40,557 nucleotides of DNA from Caryophanales bacterium (GCA_016282415.1 JAEEKO010000002.1:1-40557); one strand, 5' to 3'; shown: positions 1 to 7,731, numbered from the stretch's first letter. Numbers and translations are program-made. The notes: generated by a model from the sequence alone, not told the origin.

Positions 1-904
1 TAGCTTTGAATTTAGTATGAGGTGTAACAGTTCCAGGTTTAGCTAAAACTTGTCCACGTTCTACTTCTTCACGAGCGATACCACGTAATAATGCACCTGC
101 ATTGTCACCAGCTTCAGCGTAATCTAATGATTTACGGAACATTTCAATACCAGTAACAACAGTCTTCTTAGTATCTTTTAATCCAACGATTTCAACTTCG
201 TCATTTAAGTTTAATCTACCACGTTCAACACGTCCAGTAACAACTGTACCACGTCCTGAAATAGTAAATACGTCTTCAATTGACATTAAGAATGGTTTAT
301 CAGTATCACGAACTGGTGAATCAATGTATGAATCAACAGCAGCCATAAGGTCTTTAATTGGTTGAACCCAATTTTCATCACCTTCAAGAGCTTTTAATGC
401 AGATCCTCTAATGATTGGACATTCTGAATCGAATCCATATTCACCTAATAATTCACGAATTTCCATTTCAACTAAGTCTAATAATTCTGGATCATCAACT
501 TGGTCACATTTGTTCATGAATACTACGATTTTAGGTACACCAACTTGGCGTGATAATAAGATGTGTTCACGAGTTTGTGCCATAGGTCCATCTGTAGCAG
601 CAATAACTAAGATAGCACCATCCATTTGTGCAGCACCAGTAATCATGTTCTTAACATAGTCAGCATGTCCTGGGCAGTCTACGTGAGCATAATGACGTTT
701 TTCAGTTTCATACTCAACGTGTGCAGTATTAATAGTAATACCACGTTCTCTTTCTTCTGGAGCTTTATCGATATCAGAATAAGCAACAAAGTTACCAAAA
801 TATTTTGTAATTGCAGCAGTTAATGTTGTTTTACCATGGTCAACGTGTCCAATAGTACCAATATTAACATGCTCTTTTGTACGGTCAAATTTTTCTCTTG
901 CCAT
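1..904 (-). CDS. tuf: Elongation factor Tu, 3' end missing
   Basis: EF-Tu carries aminoacyl-tRNA to the ribosomal A site as a GTPase. The reading frame is open to the window edge, giving 301 codons of about 395; the rest of domain 3 lies outside. The start MAREKFDRTKEHVNIGTIGH follows a strong AAGGAGG site 8 bases upstream. G1 (GHVDHGKTT), G3 (DCPGHADY) and G4 (NKCD) are all canonical, and domain 2 follows with GRGTVVTGRVERG. It is the last visible gene of the str operon after fusA. A TTGAAA-17-TAAAAT promoter in the 69-base gap suggests additional independent transcription, common for tuf. Very high confidence. Confidence 0.98.
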   Translation of the reverse strand, partial: MAREKFDRTKEHVNIGTIGHVDHGKTTLTAAITKYFGNFVAYSDIDKAPEERERGITINTAHVEYETEKRHYAHVDCPGHADYVKNMITGAAQMDGAILVIAATDGPMAQTREHILLSRQVGVPKIVVFMNKCDQVDDPELLDLVEMEIRELLGEYGFDSECPIIRGSALKALEGDENWVQPIKDLMAAVDSYIDSPVRDTDKPFLMSIEDVFTISGRGTVVTGRVERGRLNLNDEVEIVGLKDTKKTVVTGIEMFRKSLDYAEAGDNAGALLRGIAREEVERGQVLAKPGTVTPHTKFKA

Positions 905-935
905 ATTAATTTTCCTCCTTAAACAATATACTTAT

Positions 936-964
936 ATTTTATCTAATGCTTGAACTATTTTCAA
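936..964 (-). promoter_or_regulatory. Internal sigma-A promoter for tuf
   Basis: On the minus strand TTGAAA (959-964) and TAAAAT (936-941) are separated by exactly 17 bases in the fusA-tuf gap. The -35 box lies in a small inverted repeat CTTGAA..TTCAAG, which could also act as a weak attenuator for read-through from fusA. Inferred from matches only. Confidence 0.5.
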
Positions 965-973
965 GTATTATTT

Positions 974-3049
974 TTAGTTAACGCTGTTTTTCTTAATGAT
1001 TTCTTCAGCGATTGATTTTGGAACTTCTTCATAATGGTCTTTTTCCATTTGGAAGTTTCCACGACCTTGGGTATTACTTCTTAAATCAGTAGCATAACCA
1101 AACATTTCTGATAATGGTACCATTGCCATGATTCTTAAAGTATTACCAATAGATTCTTGACCAAGTGGTTTACCACGACGTGAAGTTAAGTCACCCATAA
1201 CGTTACCCATGTATTCTTCTGGTACGTCAACAACTACCTTCATGATAGGTTCAAGAATAACTGGTTTACATTTATTCTTAGCTTCTTTTAATGCAAGTGA
1301 AGCAGCAACTTTATAAGCCATTTCTGATGAGTCTACATCATGGTAAGATCCATCGAATAATGTAGCTTTAACATCTACTACTGGATATCCAGCTAAGATA
1401 CCACCTTGCATTGCTTCTTGTAAACCTTTATCAGTTACTGGAATATATTCACGAGGAACTACACCACCAACGATAGCATCGATAAATTCATATCCTTTAC
1501 CAGGTTCATTTGGTTCAAATTTGATCCAAACATGTCCATATTGTCCACGTCCACCTGATTGTTTAATATATTTACCTTCACATTCAGCTGCAACTGTGAT
1601 TGTTTCACGGTAAGCAACTTGTGGTTTACCTTTATTACATTCAACGTTGAATTCACGTTTTAAACGGTCAACGATAATGTCTAAATGAAGTTCGCCCATA
1701 CCTGATAATACTGTTTGACCAGTTTCAACATCAGTTTTAACACGAAGTGTTGGGTCTTCTTCTACTAATTTTTGAATAGCTAATGCCATCTTGTCTTGAT
1801 CATTTTTACTCTTTGGTTCAACTGCGATATCAATAACTGGTTCTGGGAATTCCATACCTTTCATGATACATGGATTCTTTTCATCACATAATGTATCAGC
1901 AGTAGTTGTATCTTTTAATCCAACTGCAGCAGCGATTTCACCAGCATATACATCAGTAATTTCTTTACGAGTATTTGCATGCATTTGTAAAATACGACCA
2001 ATTCTTTCTTTTTCACCCTTAGTTGAGTTTAATACATAAGAACCACTAGTTAAGTGTCCAGAGTAAACTCTGAAGAATGATAAACGTCCAACAAATGGGT
2101 CAGTCATAATCTTGAATGCTAAAGCAGTAAATGGTTCAGAATCACTAGGATGTCTTAAAACGTCATTACCGTTTTTATCAGTACATTCAATAGCTTCAAC
2201 ATCAGTTGGTGCAGGTAAATAATCAATAACTGCATCAAGTAATGCTCTAGTACCTTTGTTTCCTAATGCATCAGCGCATAATACTGGGAAGAATTCTACA
2301 GCTAAAGTAGCTTTTCTAATAGCTTTCTTTAATAAATCTACAGTAATTTCTGCACCATCTAAGTAAGCCATCATTAAATCTTCATCAGAATCAGAAACAG
2401 CTTCAATTAAGATATTTCTGTATTCTTCAGCTTTTGCCTTCATATCATCAGGAATTGGCATTTCTTCAACTTTTTGTTGTTCAGTGCCATCATATTTAAA
2501 TGCTTTCATTTCTACTAAATCAATGTAACCAACATATTCTGCTTCAGCACCAATTGGTAACATAATTGCAGCAGCGTTAGCACCTAAACGGTCTTTAATT
2601 GTTTTTAAACTGAAATAGAAATCAGCACCAAGTTTTTCCATTTTGTTAGCACAAATCATTCTTGGAACCTTGTATTCGTTTGCTTGTCTCCATACAGTTT
2701 CAGTTTGAGGTTCAACACCAGCTTGGGCATCGATTAATGCAACAGCACCATCTAATACACGTAATGATCTTTGAACTTCAATTGTAAAGTCTACGTGACC
2801 TGGAGTATCAATGATATTTAAACGGTATCCATTCCAATGACAAGTTGTAGCAGCAGATGTAATTGTAATACCACGTTCTTTTTCTTGATCCATCCAGTCC
2901 ATTTGAGATTCACCTTCGTGAGTCTCACCAATTTTATGAGTAATACCAGTTAAGAATAAAATTCTTTCTGTTGTAGTAGTTTTACCAGCATCAATGTGAG
3001 CCATGATACCGATATTTCTTAATTTATCAATTGTAACATCTCTTGCCAT
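974..3049 (-). CDS. fusA: Elongation factor G
   Basis: EF-G drives translocation and, with RRF, ribosome recycling. Its 691 residues are the normal length. G1 is AHIDAGKTT (about 17-25), G2 RGIT (59-62), G3 DTPGHVDF (81-88). G4 reads NKME at 135-138 rather than the usual NKMD, so the guanine-specificity Asp is Glu; this is a GAA codon at 2636-2638. Domains 2 to 5 follow without a gap, with the domain IV segment GGRGQYGHVWI present. The start codon follows the rpsG stop, and the TAG stop is fused to the Shine-Dalgarno (TAGGAGT). No second EF-G is in the window. Identity is certain; the effect of the G4 change is unknown. Confidence 0.98.
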   Translation of the reverse strand: MARDVTIDKLRNIGIMAHIDAGKTTTTERILFLTGITHKIGETHEGESQMDWMDQEKERGITITSAATTCHWNGYRLNIIDTPGHVDFTIEVQRSLRVLDGAVALIDAQAGVEPQTETVWRQANEYKVPRMICANKMEKLGADFYFSLKTIKDRLGANAAAIMLPIGAEAEYVGYIDLVEMKAFKYDGTEQQKVEEMPIPDDMKAKAEEYRNILIEAVSDSDEDLMMAYLDGAEITVDLLKKAIRKATLAVEFFPVLCADALGNKGTRALLDAVIDYLPAPTDVEAIECTDKNGNDVLRHPSDSEPFTALAFKIMTDPFVGRLSFFRVYSGHLTSGSYVLNSTKGEKERIGRILQMHANTRKEITDVYAGEIAAAVGLKDTTTADTLCDEKNPCIMKGMEFPEPVIDIAVEPKSKNDQDKMALAIQKLVEEDPTLRVKTDVETGQTVLSGMGELHLDIIVDRLKREFNVECNKGKPQVAYRETITVAAECEGKYIKQSGGRGQYGHVWIKFEPNEPGKGYEFIDAIVGGVVPREYIPVTDKGLQEAMQGGILAGYPVVDVKATLFDGSYHDVDSSEMAYKVAASLALKEAKNKCKPVILEPIMKVVVDVPEEYMGNVMGDLTSRRGKPLGQESIGNTLRIMAMVPLSEMFGYATDLRSNTQGRGNFQMEKDHYEEVPKSIAEEIIKKNSVN

Positions 3050-3058
3050 ATAAAACTC

Positions 3059-3526
3059 CTACCATCTGTAATGAGCAAATGCTTTATTAGCTTCAGCCAT
3101 TTTGTGAGTATCTTCACGTTTTTTAACAGCTCCACCAACACCTTTTGCTGCATCCATTAATTCATTAGCTAAATTAATAGCCATTCCTTTACCATTTCTA
3201 AGTTTAGCATAGTTAACAATCCAACGTAATGCTAAAGCTTGACTTCTGTCATCACTAACTTCAATTGGTACTTGATAGTTAGATCCACCAACACGACGAG
3301 ATTTAACTTCTAATGCTGGTTTAACGTTTTCTAATGCTTTTAAATATACTTCATATGGATCTTCATTAGTAGTATTTTTAATAATATCAAATGCATCAGT
3401 TAAAATCTTTTGTGCAGTACCTTTTTTACCATCGGTCATAATTTGGTTTACTAACTTAGTAACAACCTTTGAATTATACACTGGATCAGGTAATACATCT
3501 CTTTTAATTGCACGTCTTTTACGCAT
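3059..3526 (-). CDS. rpsG: 30S ribosomal protein S7
   Basis: S7 organises the 3' major domain of 16S rRNA and lines the E site; in several bacteria it also represses its own operon. At 155 residues it is standard length. It begins MRKRRAIKRDVLPDPVYNS and ends with AFAHYRW, and the conserved stretch around EVKSRRVGGSNYQVPIEV is intact. An AAGGAG site precedes the ATG. It lies 31 bases after rpsL and its TAG stop forms part of the fusA Shine-Dalgarno, implying translational coupling. Certain. Confidence 0.98.
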   Translation of the reverse strand: MRKRRAIKRDVLPDPVYNSKVVTKLVNQIMTDGKKGTAQKILTDAFDIIKNTTNEDPYEVYLKALENVKPALEVKSRRVGGSNYQVPIEVSDDRSQALALRWIVNYAKLRNGKGMAINLANELMDAAKGVGGAVKKREDTHKMAEANKAFAHYRW

Positions 3527-3557
3527 TATTATTCTCCTTCCTTATTTAATTCAAATT

Positions 3558-3968
3558 TTATTTAGGTTTCTTAGCACCATATTTACTACGGCCTTGTTTA
3601 CGGTTAGCAACACCTTGAGTATCTAAAGTACCACGAATAATGTGATATCTAACACCGATTAAGTCTTTAACACGACCTCCACGAATTAATACAACGCTAT
3701 GTTCTTGTAAGTTATGTCCTTCACCTGGAATGTAAGTATCTACTTCACGTCCATTAGATAATCTAACACGAGCATATTTTCTTAAAGCTGAGTTAGGCTT
3801 CTTAGGTGTACGAGTAGCAACACGTGTACAAACACCTCTTTTTTGTGGACTATTTTGATTAGTTTCCTTACGATCCTTGCTGTTGAATCCAACATTTAAA
3901 ACTGGACTTTTACTCTTACGAGTTTTATCTTTACGATTTTTTCTAACAAGTTGATTAATTGTTGGCAT
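3558..3968 (-). CDS. rpsL: 30S ribosomal protein S12
   Basis: S12 sits at the decoding centre and controls accuracy. The ATG at 3968 (MPTINQLVRKNRKDK) is chosen over an in-frame start 27 bases upstream because GGAGGGAG lies 7 bases before it and the family starts with MPTINQL. The product has 136 residues. Lys56 and Lys101, the classical streptomycin positions, are wild type. Position 104, normally the proline of VKDLPGVRYH, is isoleucine (codon ATC at 3657-3659). First gene of the str operon; neither rpoBC nor the L7Ae-like gene that often precede it is adjacent. Identity certain. Confidence 0.98.
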   Translation of the reverse strand: MPTINQLVRKNRKDKTRKSKSPVLNVGFNSKDRKETNQNSPQKRGVCTRVATRTPKKPNSALRKYARVRLSNGREVDTYIPGEGHNLQEHSVVLIRGGRVKDLIGVRYHIIRGTLDTQGVANRKQGRSKYGAKKPK

Positions 3969-4024
3969 TATTTCACTCCCTCCATATACACACATCCTGG
4001 TGTATCAATTTTTCCATTAAATTA

Positions 4025-4045
4025 GGTTCTACCAGCGATAGAACC
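4025..4045 (-). promoter_or_regulatory. Stem-loop in rpsL 5' leader
   Basis: A perfect 7-base inverted repeat, GGTTCTA and TAGAACC, encloses a 7-base loop. It lies about 15-35 bases after the predicted start site of the rpsL promoter and about 57 bases before the rpsL start codon. It could bind a ribosomal protein or stabilise the leader. There is no T-run, so it is not a terminator. Confidence 0.35.
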
Positions 4046-4064
4046 ACATTTAAAATGCAAATAT

Positions 4065-4093
4065 AATATATCAATAAATAATATGCATGTCAA
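4065..4093 (-). promoter_or_regulatory. Consensus sigma-A promoter of the str operon
   Basis: The minus strand carries a perfect TTGACA (4088-4093), a 17-base spacer and TATATT (4065-4070). It drives rpsL-rpsG-fusA-tuf with a leader of roughly 90 bases. Confidence 0.75.
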
Positions 4094-4157
4094 CAGTTTT
4101 TTATTATTTTTTAACTATTTTTACATGTGAATATTTTTTTCATAATAACCACATAAA

Positions 4158-4733
4158 TTACTCTTCTGTTAATTTTAATACAACGTCCTTTTGAATTTCG
4201 AATTCTCTAATTTCATGCTTTTTCATATCATATAAAATCGCATTAATTTGATCAATATCATCAATATGATCAATAATAAAATCAATGTATTCGTTTATAG
4301 CATCAATCGTTTCTTCGTCATACTTATCTTTTAAGAAATCAATTAAGACATCACCATAATATTTTTTACTATATAACATAATGTATAAAAAAGGATCATA
4401 TTTAAATATAAAATTAGCAGCAGATTTTGTAAAATGCCCATTTTCTTGAACAAGAGCGTTTTTTAAATAATCAACTTTTTCAGAATTTTCTATGTCTGAT
4501 AAATACTTACATTCGTCACGTAGTTTTTTCCAATTAAATTTATTATATCCACTAACCATCGTTCCAACATATAAACCATAAAAGTTAGAATATGGTCCAG
4601 TACTTACTTCCATATAACCAAATCTATTGTTAGCAAAAATTAAGTAATCATTAAAAAACTCTTTAAATAATTTTGGATTATAAACAATACATTCGTTATA
4701 AGCAATACAATTTTCTACATTTAATCTTTTCAT
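4158..4733 (-). CDS. Hypothetical protein, 191 aa
   Basis: I do not recognise this family. The protein begins MKRLNVENCIAYNECIVYN. It is soluble-looking, has no signal peptide or membrane segment, and is rich in Tyr, Asp and Lys with a predicted helical C-terminal half (about 115-180). AGGGGTG lies 6 bases before the ATG, so translation is well supported. Its own promoter (4759-4787) sits directly after the whiA terminator, and no strong terminator separates it from the rpsL promoter. Its place just before the ribosomal operon is not informative about function. Confidence 0.75.
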   Translation of the reverse strand: MKRLNVENCIAYNECIVYNPKLFKEFFNDYLIFANNRFGYMEVSTGPYSNFYGLYVGTMVSGYNKFNWKKLRDECKYLSDIENSEKVDYLKNALVQENGHFTKSAANFIFKYDPFLYIMLYSKKYYGDVLIDFLKDKYDEETIDAINEYIDFIIDHIDDIDQINAILYDMKKHEIREFEIQKDVVLKLTEE

Positions 4734-4758
4734 AAGTTCACCCCTAAATGCAAAACAT

Positions 4759-4787
4759 ATACTACACTATAATTACCTTTTTTTCAA
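4759..4787 (-). promoter_or_regulatory. Promoter of the 191-aa gene
   Basis: TTGAAA (4782-4787), a 17-base spacer and TAGTAT (4759-4764) on the minus strand. The -35 box immediately follows the T-run of the whiA terminator. Confidence 0.55.
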
Positions 4788-4814
4788 CAAAAAAGATTAT
4801 ATCGCTATAATCTT
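4788..4814 (-). terminator. Rho-independent terminator after whiA
   Basis: A 9-bp stem, AAGATTATA and TATAATCTT, with a TCGC/GCGA tetraloop, followed on the minus strand by six T. Confidence 0.8.
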
Positions 4815-4835
4815 ATTTTCCATCATCTTTAAATA

Positions 4836-5741
4836 CTAATCTTCTTTATTCAAACTCTTTTCATGTCTTTTTATTAAATCTCTTAATTTTATAAAATGAT
4901 GATTAACTCCGGACTTAGAAATCTTATAATCCGTTTCTAAAGAGATAATATCTGCTAATTCTTGATAACTACTCTCCGGATATTTCTTACGATAATCCAT
5001 AACTACCTTCGTTTTTTCATCCAATAAATCAATTAAATCATTTTCTTCTAAATAAATGATATCATCTAATTGTTTTAAACCATTTTGCGTAGTTTTTTCT
5101 TGATTAGCTAACTCACAATTATTTAAACGATTAACCATATTTTTATGGTCACGATAAATTCTGATGTCTTCATAATAAAATAAACTGTTCGTAACTTTAA
5201 TTAACTTTAAAAAGTCACTAATCATTTCTGCACTTTTAATATAAACCATATATTTATTAGTACGTTTAATTATTTTAGATAAAATATTATATTCTTTTAA
5301 TAAACCCGTAATTATCATGGCTTCTTTTTTCATTGGTAATAAAAATTCTAAGTGATAACTACCTTTTTTCGGATCATTAATACTCCCACATGCTAAGAAA
5401 GTACCCATTAAATAAGCAATTTTTTCTTCATCACTATCTAAATTAGTAGTATTTAAAGTATTAATAATATCTTGGTTCTTTTCCATAATTTTAATAATAT
5501 ATAATTGTTTAATTCTAAATCTTTTTTGATTACGAACAATAATGGAAGGATTAACATTAAACAACTTTTTAACAAAGATATAAACTAATTTAGCAACTTT
5601 AGCATTTTCAATTGTAAAAGTAATCTCTTTTTTACTAATAGCAGCATCATATAAAAATAACGCTTTTAAAGTGGTTAATGCTTCTATCTTATTGAAATCA
5701 TAAGCTACTATTTCTTCTTTAATCATCGTTGTAAAAGTCAT
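4836..5741 (-). CDS. whiA: DNA-binding protein WhiA
   Basis: WhiA combines a LAGLIDADG-like N-terminal domain with a C-terminal helix-turn-helix. It is a sporulation regulator in actinomycetes and affects cell division and chromosome segregation in Bacillus. The 301-residue protein is near the family length. The signature NRLNNCELANQEKTTQNGLK is at about 205-224, and the C-terminal HTH includes SKSGVNHHFIKLRDL. GAGGAG precedes the ATG. In most Firmicutes whiA follows rapZ and yvcK; here it is monocistronic, with a promoter overlapping that of the divergent carboxypeptidase gene and its own terminator. Confidence 0.95.
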   Translation of the reverse strand: MTFTTMIKEEIVAYDFNKIEALTTLKALFLYDAAISKKEITFTIENAKVAKLVYIFVKKLFNVNPSIIVRNQKRFRIKQLYIIKIMEKNQDIINTLNTTNLDSDEEKIAYLMGTFLACGSINDPKKGSYHLEFLLPMKKEAMIITGLLKEYNILSKIIKRTNKYMVYIKSAEMISDFLKLIKVTNSLFYYEDIRIYRDHKNMVNRLNNCELANQEKTTQNGLKQLDDIIYLEENDLIDLLDEKTKVVMDYRKKYPESSYQELADIISLETDYKISKSGVNHHFIKLRDLIKRHEKSLNKED

Positions 5742-5762
5742 ATAACCACTCCTCTCTTTTCA

Positions 5763-5791
5763 AGAATAACATGTTTTATCTTGGTTGTAAA
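5763..5791 (-). promoter_or_regulatory. whiA promoter
   Basis: TTTACA (5786-5791), a 17-base spacer and TATTCT (5763-5768) preceded by TGT, an extended -10. Its -35 box overlaps the -35 box of the divergent promoter at 5785-5813. Confidence 0.55.
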
Positions 5792-5813
5792 ATTATATTT
5801 TAAATAGTATAAT
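5785..5813 (+). promoter_or_regulatory. Promoter of the D,D-carboxypeptidase gene
   Basis: TTGTAA (5785-5790), a 17-base spacer and a perfect TATAAT (5808-5813). Confidence 0.6.
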
Positions 5814-5837
5814 CAAATTAAGAATAGAGGTGTTTTA

Positions 5838-6791
5838 ATGAGTCTTCGTTTAAAAGACAGTGTTCGTAAAAAATTATATATGATTATCGTTATTGCAATC
5901 TTAGCGTTTATTGGTCTGTTTTCAATTAAATCAATAGTAACAATGATTAAACAAAAAACTAATATTGAATACAAACTAGAACATCATGGTTATAGTACTA
6001 AAGAAATTAAAATCTTAAAAAGGAATTACAATAAAAAAGAATTAACTAAGTTATTAGATAAAGAAGCTGACAAAAATATCCCATTATTAATCGAAGAAAA
6101 ATATTATATTGCTAAAAACTTAGATAAGTATTTAGATTATTTAAAAGCTAATCCAAACACTCCAGTATCTAAAGTTATTAGTTATATTAATACTCGCGCT
6201 AACGAAAAATGGTATACTGATCCAAAAGAAGCTGATCTTAGTAAAGGTAAACTTCTATTAGTTAATAAGTTTAATAAATTAAATGAAGATTACACCCCAG
6301 AATTAGTTAATGTATCAAATTGGTATGCTTATGGTGAAAATAAATTAACTCAAGAAGCTTATGAAGCATTTATTCAAATGTTTAATGGCGCTAAAGATAG
6401 TGGTACTAAGATTGTTGCGACATCTTGTTATCGTTCTTATGAAAATCAAAAAAGAATATATGATAAAGATGTTTACAAATATGGTGAAGAAATAGCTGAC
6501 GAAAGTGTTGCTAAACCAGGTTTTTCCGAACATCAAACCGGACTTGCTATCGATTTATTAGAACCGGGTTATAACTTAAATAACTTCCATGAAAGTACCG
6601 CTTATAGTTGGTTACTAGATAATGCCCATAAATATGGCTTTATATTAAGATATCCAAGTGATAAAGAAGATATTACTGGATATAGTTATGAATCATGGCA
6701 TTTTAGATATGTTGGTGTAGAAGTTGCTACCAAAATTCATAATGAAAACATTACTTACGATGAATATTATGCTTATTATTTAAATAAATAA
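5838..6791 (+). CDS. Membrane-anchored D-alanyl-D-alanine carboxypeptidase, M15B (VanY/DdcB-like)
   Basis: M15B zinc peptidases remove the terminal D-Ala of peptidoglycan stem peptides. The 317-residue protein has an N-terminal anchor (about 14-36), a linker/helical region (40-160) and the peptidase domain (165-310). The zinc and catalytic residues are visible: His232 and Asp239 in SEHQTGLAID, Glu285 and His288 in ESWHFRYVG. SCYRSYENQ (196-204) is the usual substrate-loop motif. GAGGTG lies ahead of the ATG. The gene is monocistronic, divergent from whiA and convergent with the next gene, with which it shares a bidirectional terminator. Confidence 0.93.
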   Translation: MSLRLKDSVRKKLYMIIVIAILAFIGLFSIKSIVTMIKQKTNIEYKLEHHGYSTKEIKILKRNYNKKELTKLLDKEADKNIPLLIEEKYYIAKNLDKYLDYLKANPNTPVSKVISYINTRANEKWYTDPKEADLSKGKLLLVNKFNKLNEDYTPELVNVSNWYAYGENKLTQEAYEAFIQMFNGAKDSGTKIVATSCYRSYENQKRIYDKDVYKYGEEIADESVAKPGFSEHQTGLAIDLLEPGYNLNNFHESTAYSWLLDNAHKYGFILRYPSDKEDITGYSYESWHFRYVGVEVATKIHNENITYDEYYAYYLNK

Positions 6792-6820
6792 AACCTCACT
6801 TCATTCTAGTGAGGTTTTTT
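6792..6820. terminator. Bidirectional terminator between convergent genes
   Basis: Stem AACCTCACT (6792-6800) and AGTGAGGTT (6808-6816) with T-runs on both strands. The TAG stop of the minus-strand gene lies in the loop, and its last codons form the stem. Confidence 0.85.
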
Positions 6821-7402
6821 ATTCTTATTAATTAGCTTAGATAATATTGATTTCTCTTTTTGATGCATTTTAAAACGTACTTTAGCCATTTTATGTTCAA
6901 TATCTAATTCAATTTTATCTATATAAAATTCACAATTATGTTCAAAGCAAAAGCCATTAGCAAGGGTTTCAATATAGTCCCTTTTATTATCAATTCCTTC
7001 AATATTAATATATAAACAATTACTCATTTGATTATAACCCATTCGATTACGGCCACCACCTTTAGCATAAAGTCGTTTAAGAACTGCAAAATCGCCAAAA
7101 TCAAGAACATGGTTTTCATAAGTATTGCCTTGAGGTTGGGCTTTAATTGTAACATTAGAATTTGGATTACTTAAGTAAGCTCTTATATCATCACTAATAA
7201 ATGGATCGGCGCTGATCATTAAAGCATCAACAACCGTATATTGATCTAATATAATTCCTACCGGTTGATCGACAATTAAAGCGGTATTATTTTCGCTCAT
7301 AACATTAATAAACATTTCCGGATCATATATATTTTTAATTATATCAGTCACCCTTTGATATCGATCTTTAGGGAAACAAAAGCTAATCACAAACTTTTTC
7401 AC
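6806..7402 (-). CDS. Hypothetical protein, 198 aa
   Basis: Family not recognised. The GTG at 7402 (MKKFVISFCFPKDRYQRVTD) is preferred because AAAGGGTGAT lies 8 bases upstream; an in-frame GTG nine bases earlier falls inside that site. There is no signal peptide or membrane helix. The protein looks like two small alpha/beta halves, with a Gly-rich loop AKGGGRNRMG near 115. Promoter TTGCAA-16-TAGAAT is at 7429-7456. The stop codon lies in the loop of the shared terminator, so the last residues (KKPH) are encoded by the hairpin. Confidence 0.75.
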   Translation of the reverse strand: MKKFVISFCFPKDRYQRVTDIIKNIYDPEMFINVMSENNTALIVDQPVGIILDQYTVVDALMISADPFISDDIRAYLSNPNSNVTIKAQPQGNTYENHVLDFGDFAVLKRLYAKGGGRNRMGYNQMSNCLYINIEGIDNKRDYIETLANGFCFEHNCEFYIDKIELDIEHKMAKVRFKMHQKEKSILSKLINKNKKPH

Positions 7403-7428
7403 ACCAATCACCCTTTATTTGAGTAGAT

Positions 7429-7456
7429 ATTCTATCATATTTTTTAAAATTTGCAA
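7429..7456 (-). promoter_or_regulatory. Promoter of the 198-aa gene
   Basis: TTGCAA (7451-7456), a 16-base spacer and TAGAAT (7429-7434) with a TGA extended -10. Confidence 0.5.
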
Positions 7457-7463
7457 GTCTAAG

Positions 7464-7494
7464 GCATAAAAAATCAACACAGTCGTGTTGATTT
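7464..7494 (-). terminator. Terminator of the tRNA-Thr pair
   Basis: Ten-bp stem AAATCAACAC (7471-7480) and GTGTTGATTT (7485-7494), with a T-run at its minus-strand 3' side. Confidence 0.8.
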
Positions 7495-7505
7495 CATAAT
7501 CATAA

Positions 7506-7579
7506 TGGTGCTGAATGACTGAATTGAACAGTCCTCTAAAGCTTACCATGCTTTTGTTTTACCACTAAACTAAATCAGC
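7506..7579 (-). tRNA. tRNA-Thr (anticodon GGT)
   Basis: The cloverleaf folds completely: acceptor GCTGATT/ATTCAGC, with one U-U mismatch at 6-67; D stem GTTT/AAAC; anticodon stem AAAGC/GCTTT with loop ATGGTAA; T stem GACTG/CAGTC. Discriminator A and CCA are encoded. G1-C72 and C2-G71 agree with threonine identity. It follows the other Thr tRNA in the same transcript and precedes a terminator. Confidence 0.88.
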
Positions 7580-7586
7580 ATAAAAA

Positions 7587-7661
7587 TGGTGCCGACTGCC
7601 GGATTTGAACCAGCGACCTATGCGTTACGAGGGCATTGCACTACCACTGTGCTAAGTCGGC
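7587..7661 (-). tRNA. tRNA-Thr (anticodon CGT)
   Basis: Acceptor GCCGACT/AGTCGGC, D stem GCAC/GTGC, anticodon loop CTCGTAA (anticodon CGT), T stem GCTGG/CCGGC, encoded ACCA. The closing pair of the anticodon stem is a C-C mismatch (31-39). First of two tandem Thr tRNAs, 7 bases apart. Confidence 0.88.
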
Positions 7662-7673
7662 AAGTACATTATT

Positions 7674-7702
7674 AATATACTTAAAAAACAGTTAATTTGC
7701 AA
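7674..7702 (-). promoter_or_regulatory. tRNA-Thr operon promoter
   Basis: TTGCAA (7697-7702), a 17-base spacer and TATATT (7674-7679), about 10 bases before the mature tRNA 5' end. Confidence 0.6.
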
Positions 7703-7705
7703 TAA

Positions 7706-7731
7706 AAAAATCTATCATTCGATAGATTTTT
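7706..7731 (-). terminator. Terminator of the Pro/Gln-rich membrane protein gene
   Basis: Stem AAAAATCTATC and GATAGATTTTT with loop ATTC. The TAA stop (7730-7732) falls in the proximal arm. Confidence 0.8.

Noticed and set aside
411..823. Two plus-strand open frames of 82 and 65 codons
   Set aside because: They are antisense to the tuf coding region, lack ribosome sites and have Ser/Asn-rich nonsense composition typical of a shadow frame.
7403..7411. Upstream GTG starts extending several genes by nine bases (also at 9346, 22936 and 28655)
   Set aside because: In each case the GTG is part of the Shine-Dalgarno sequence of the downstream start, so the longer frame is an artefact.
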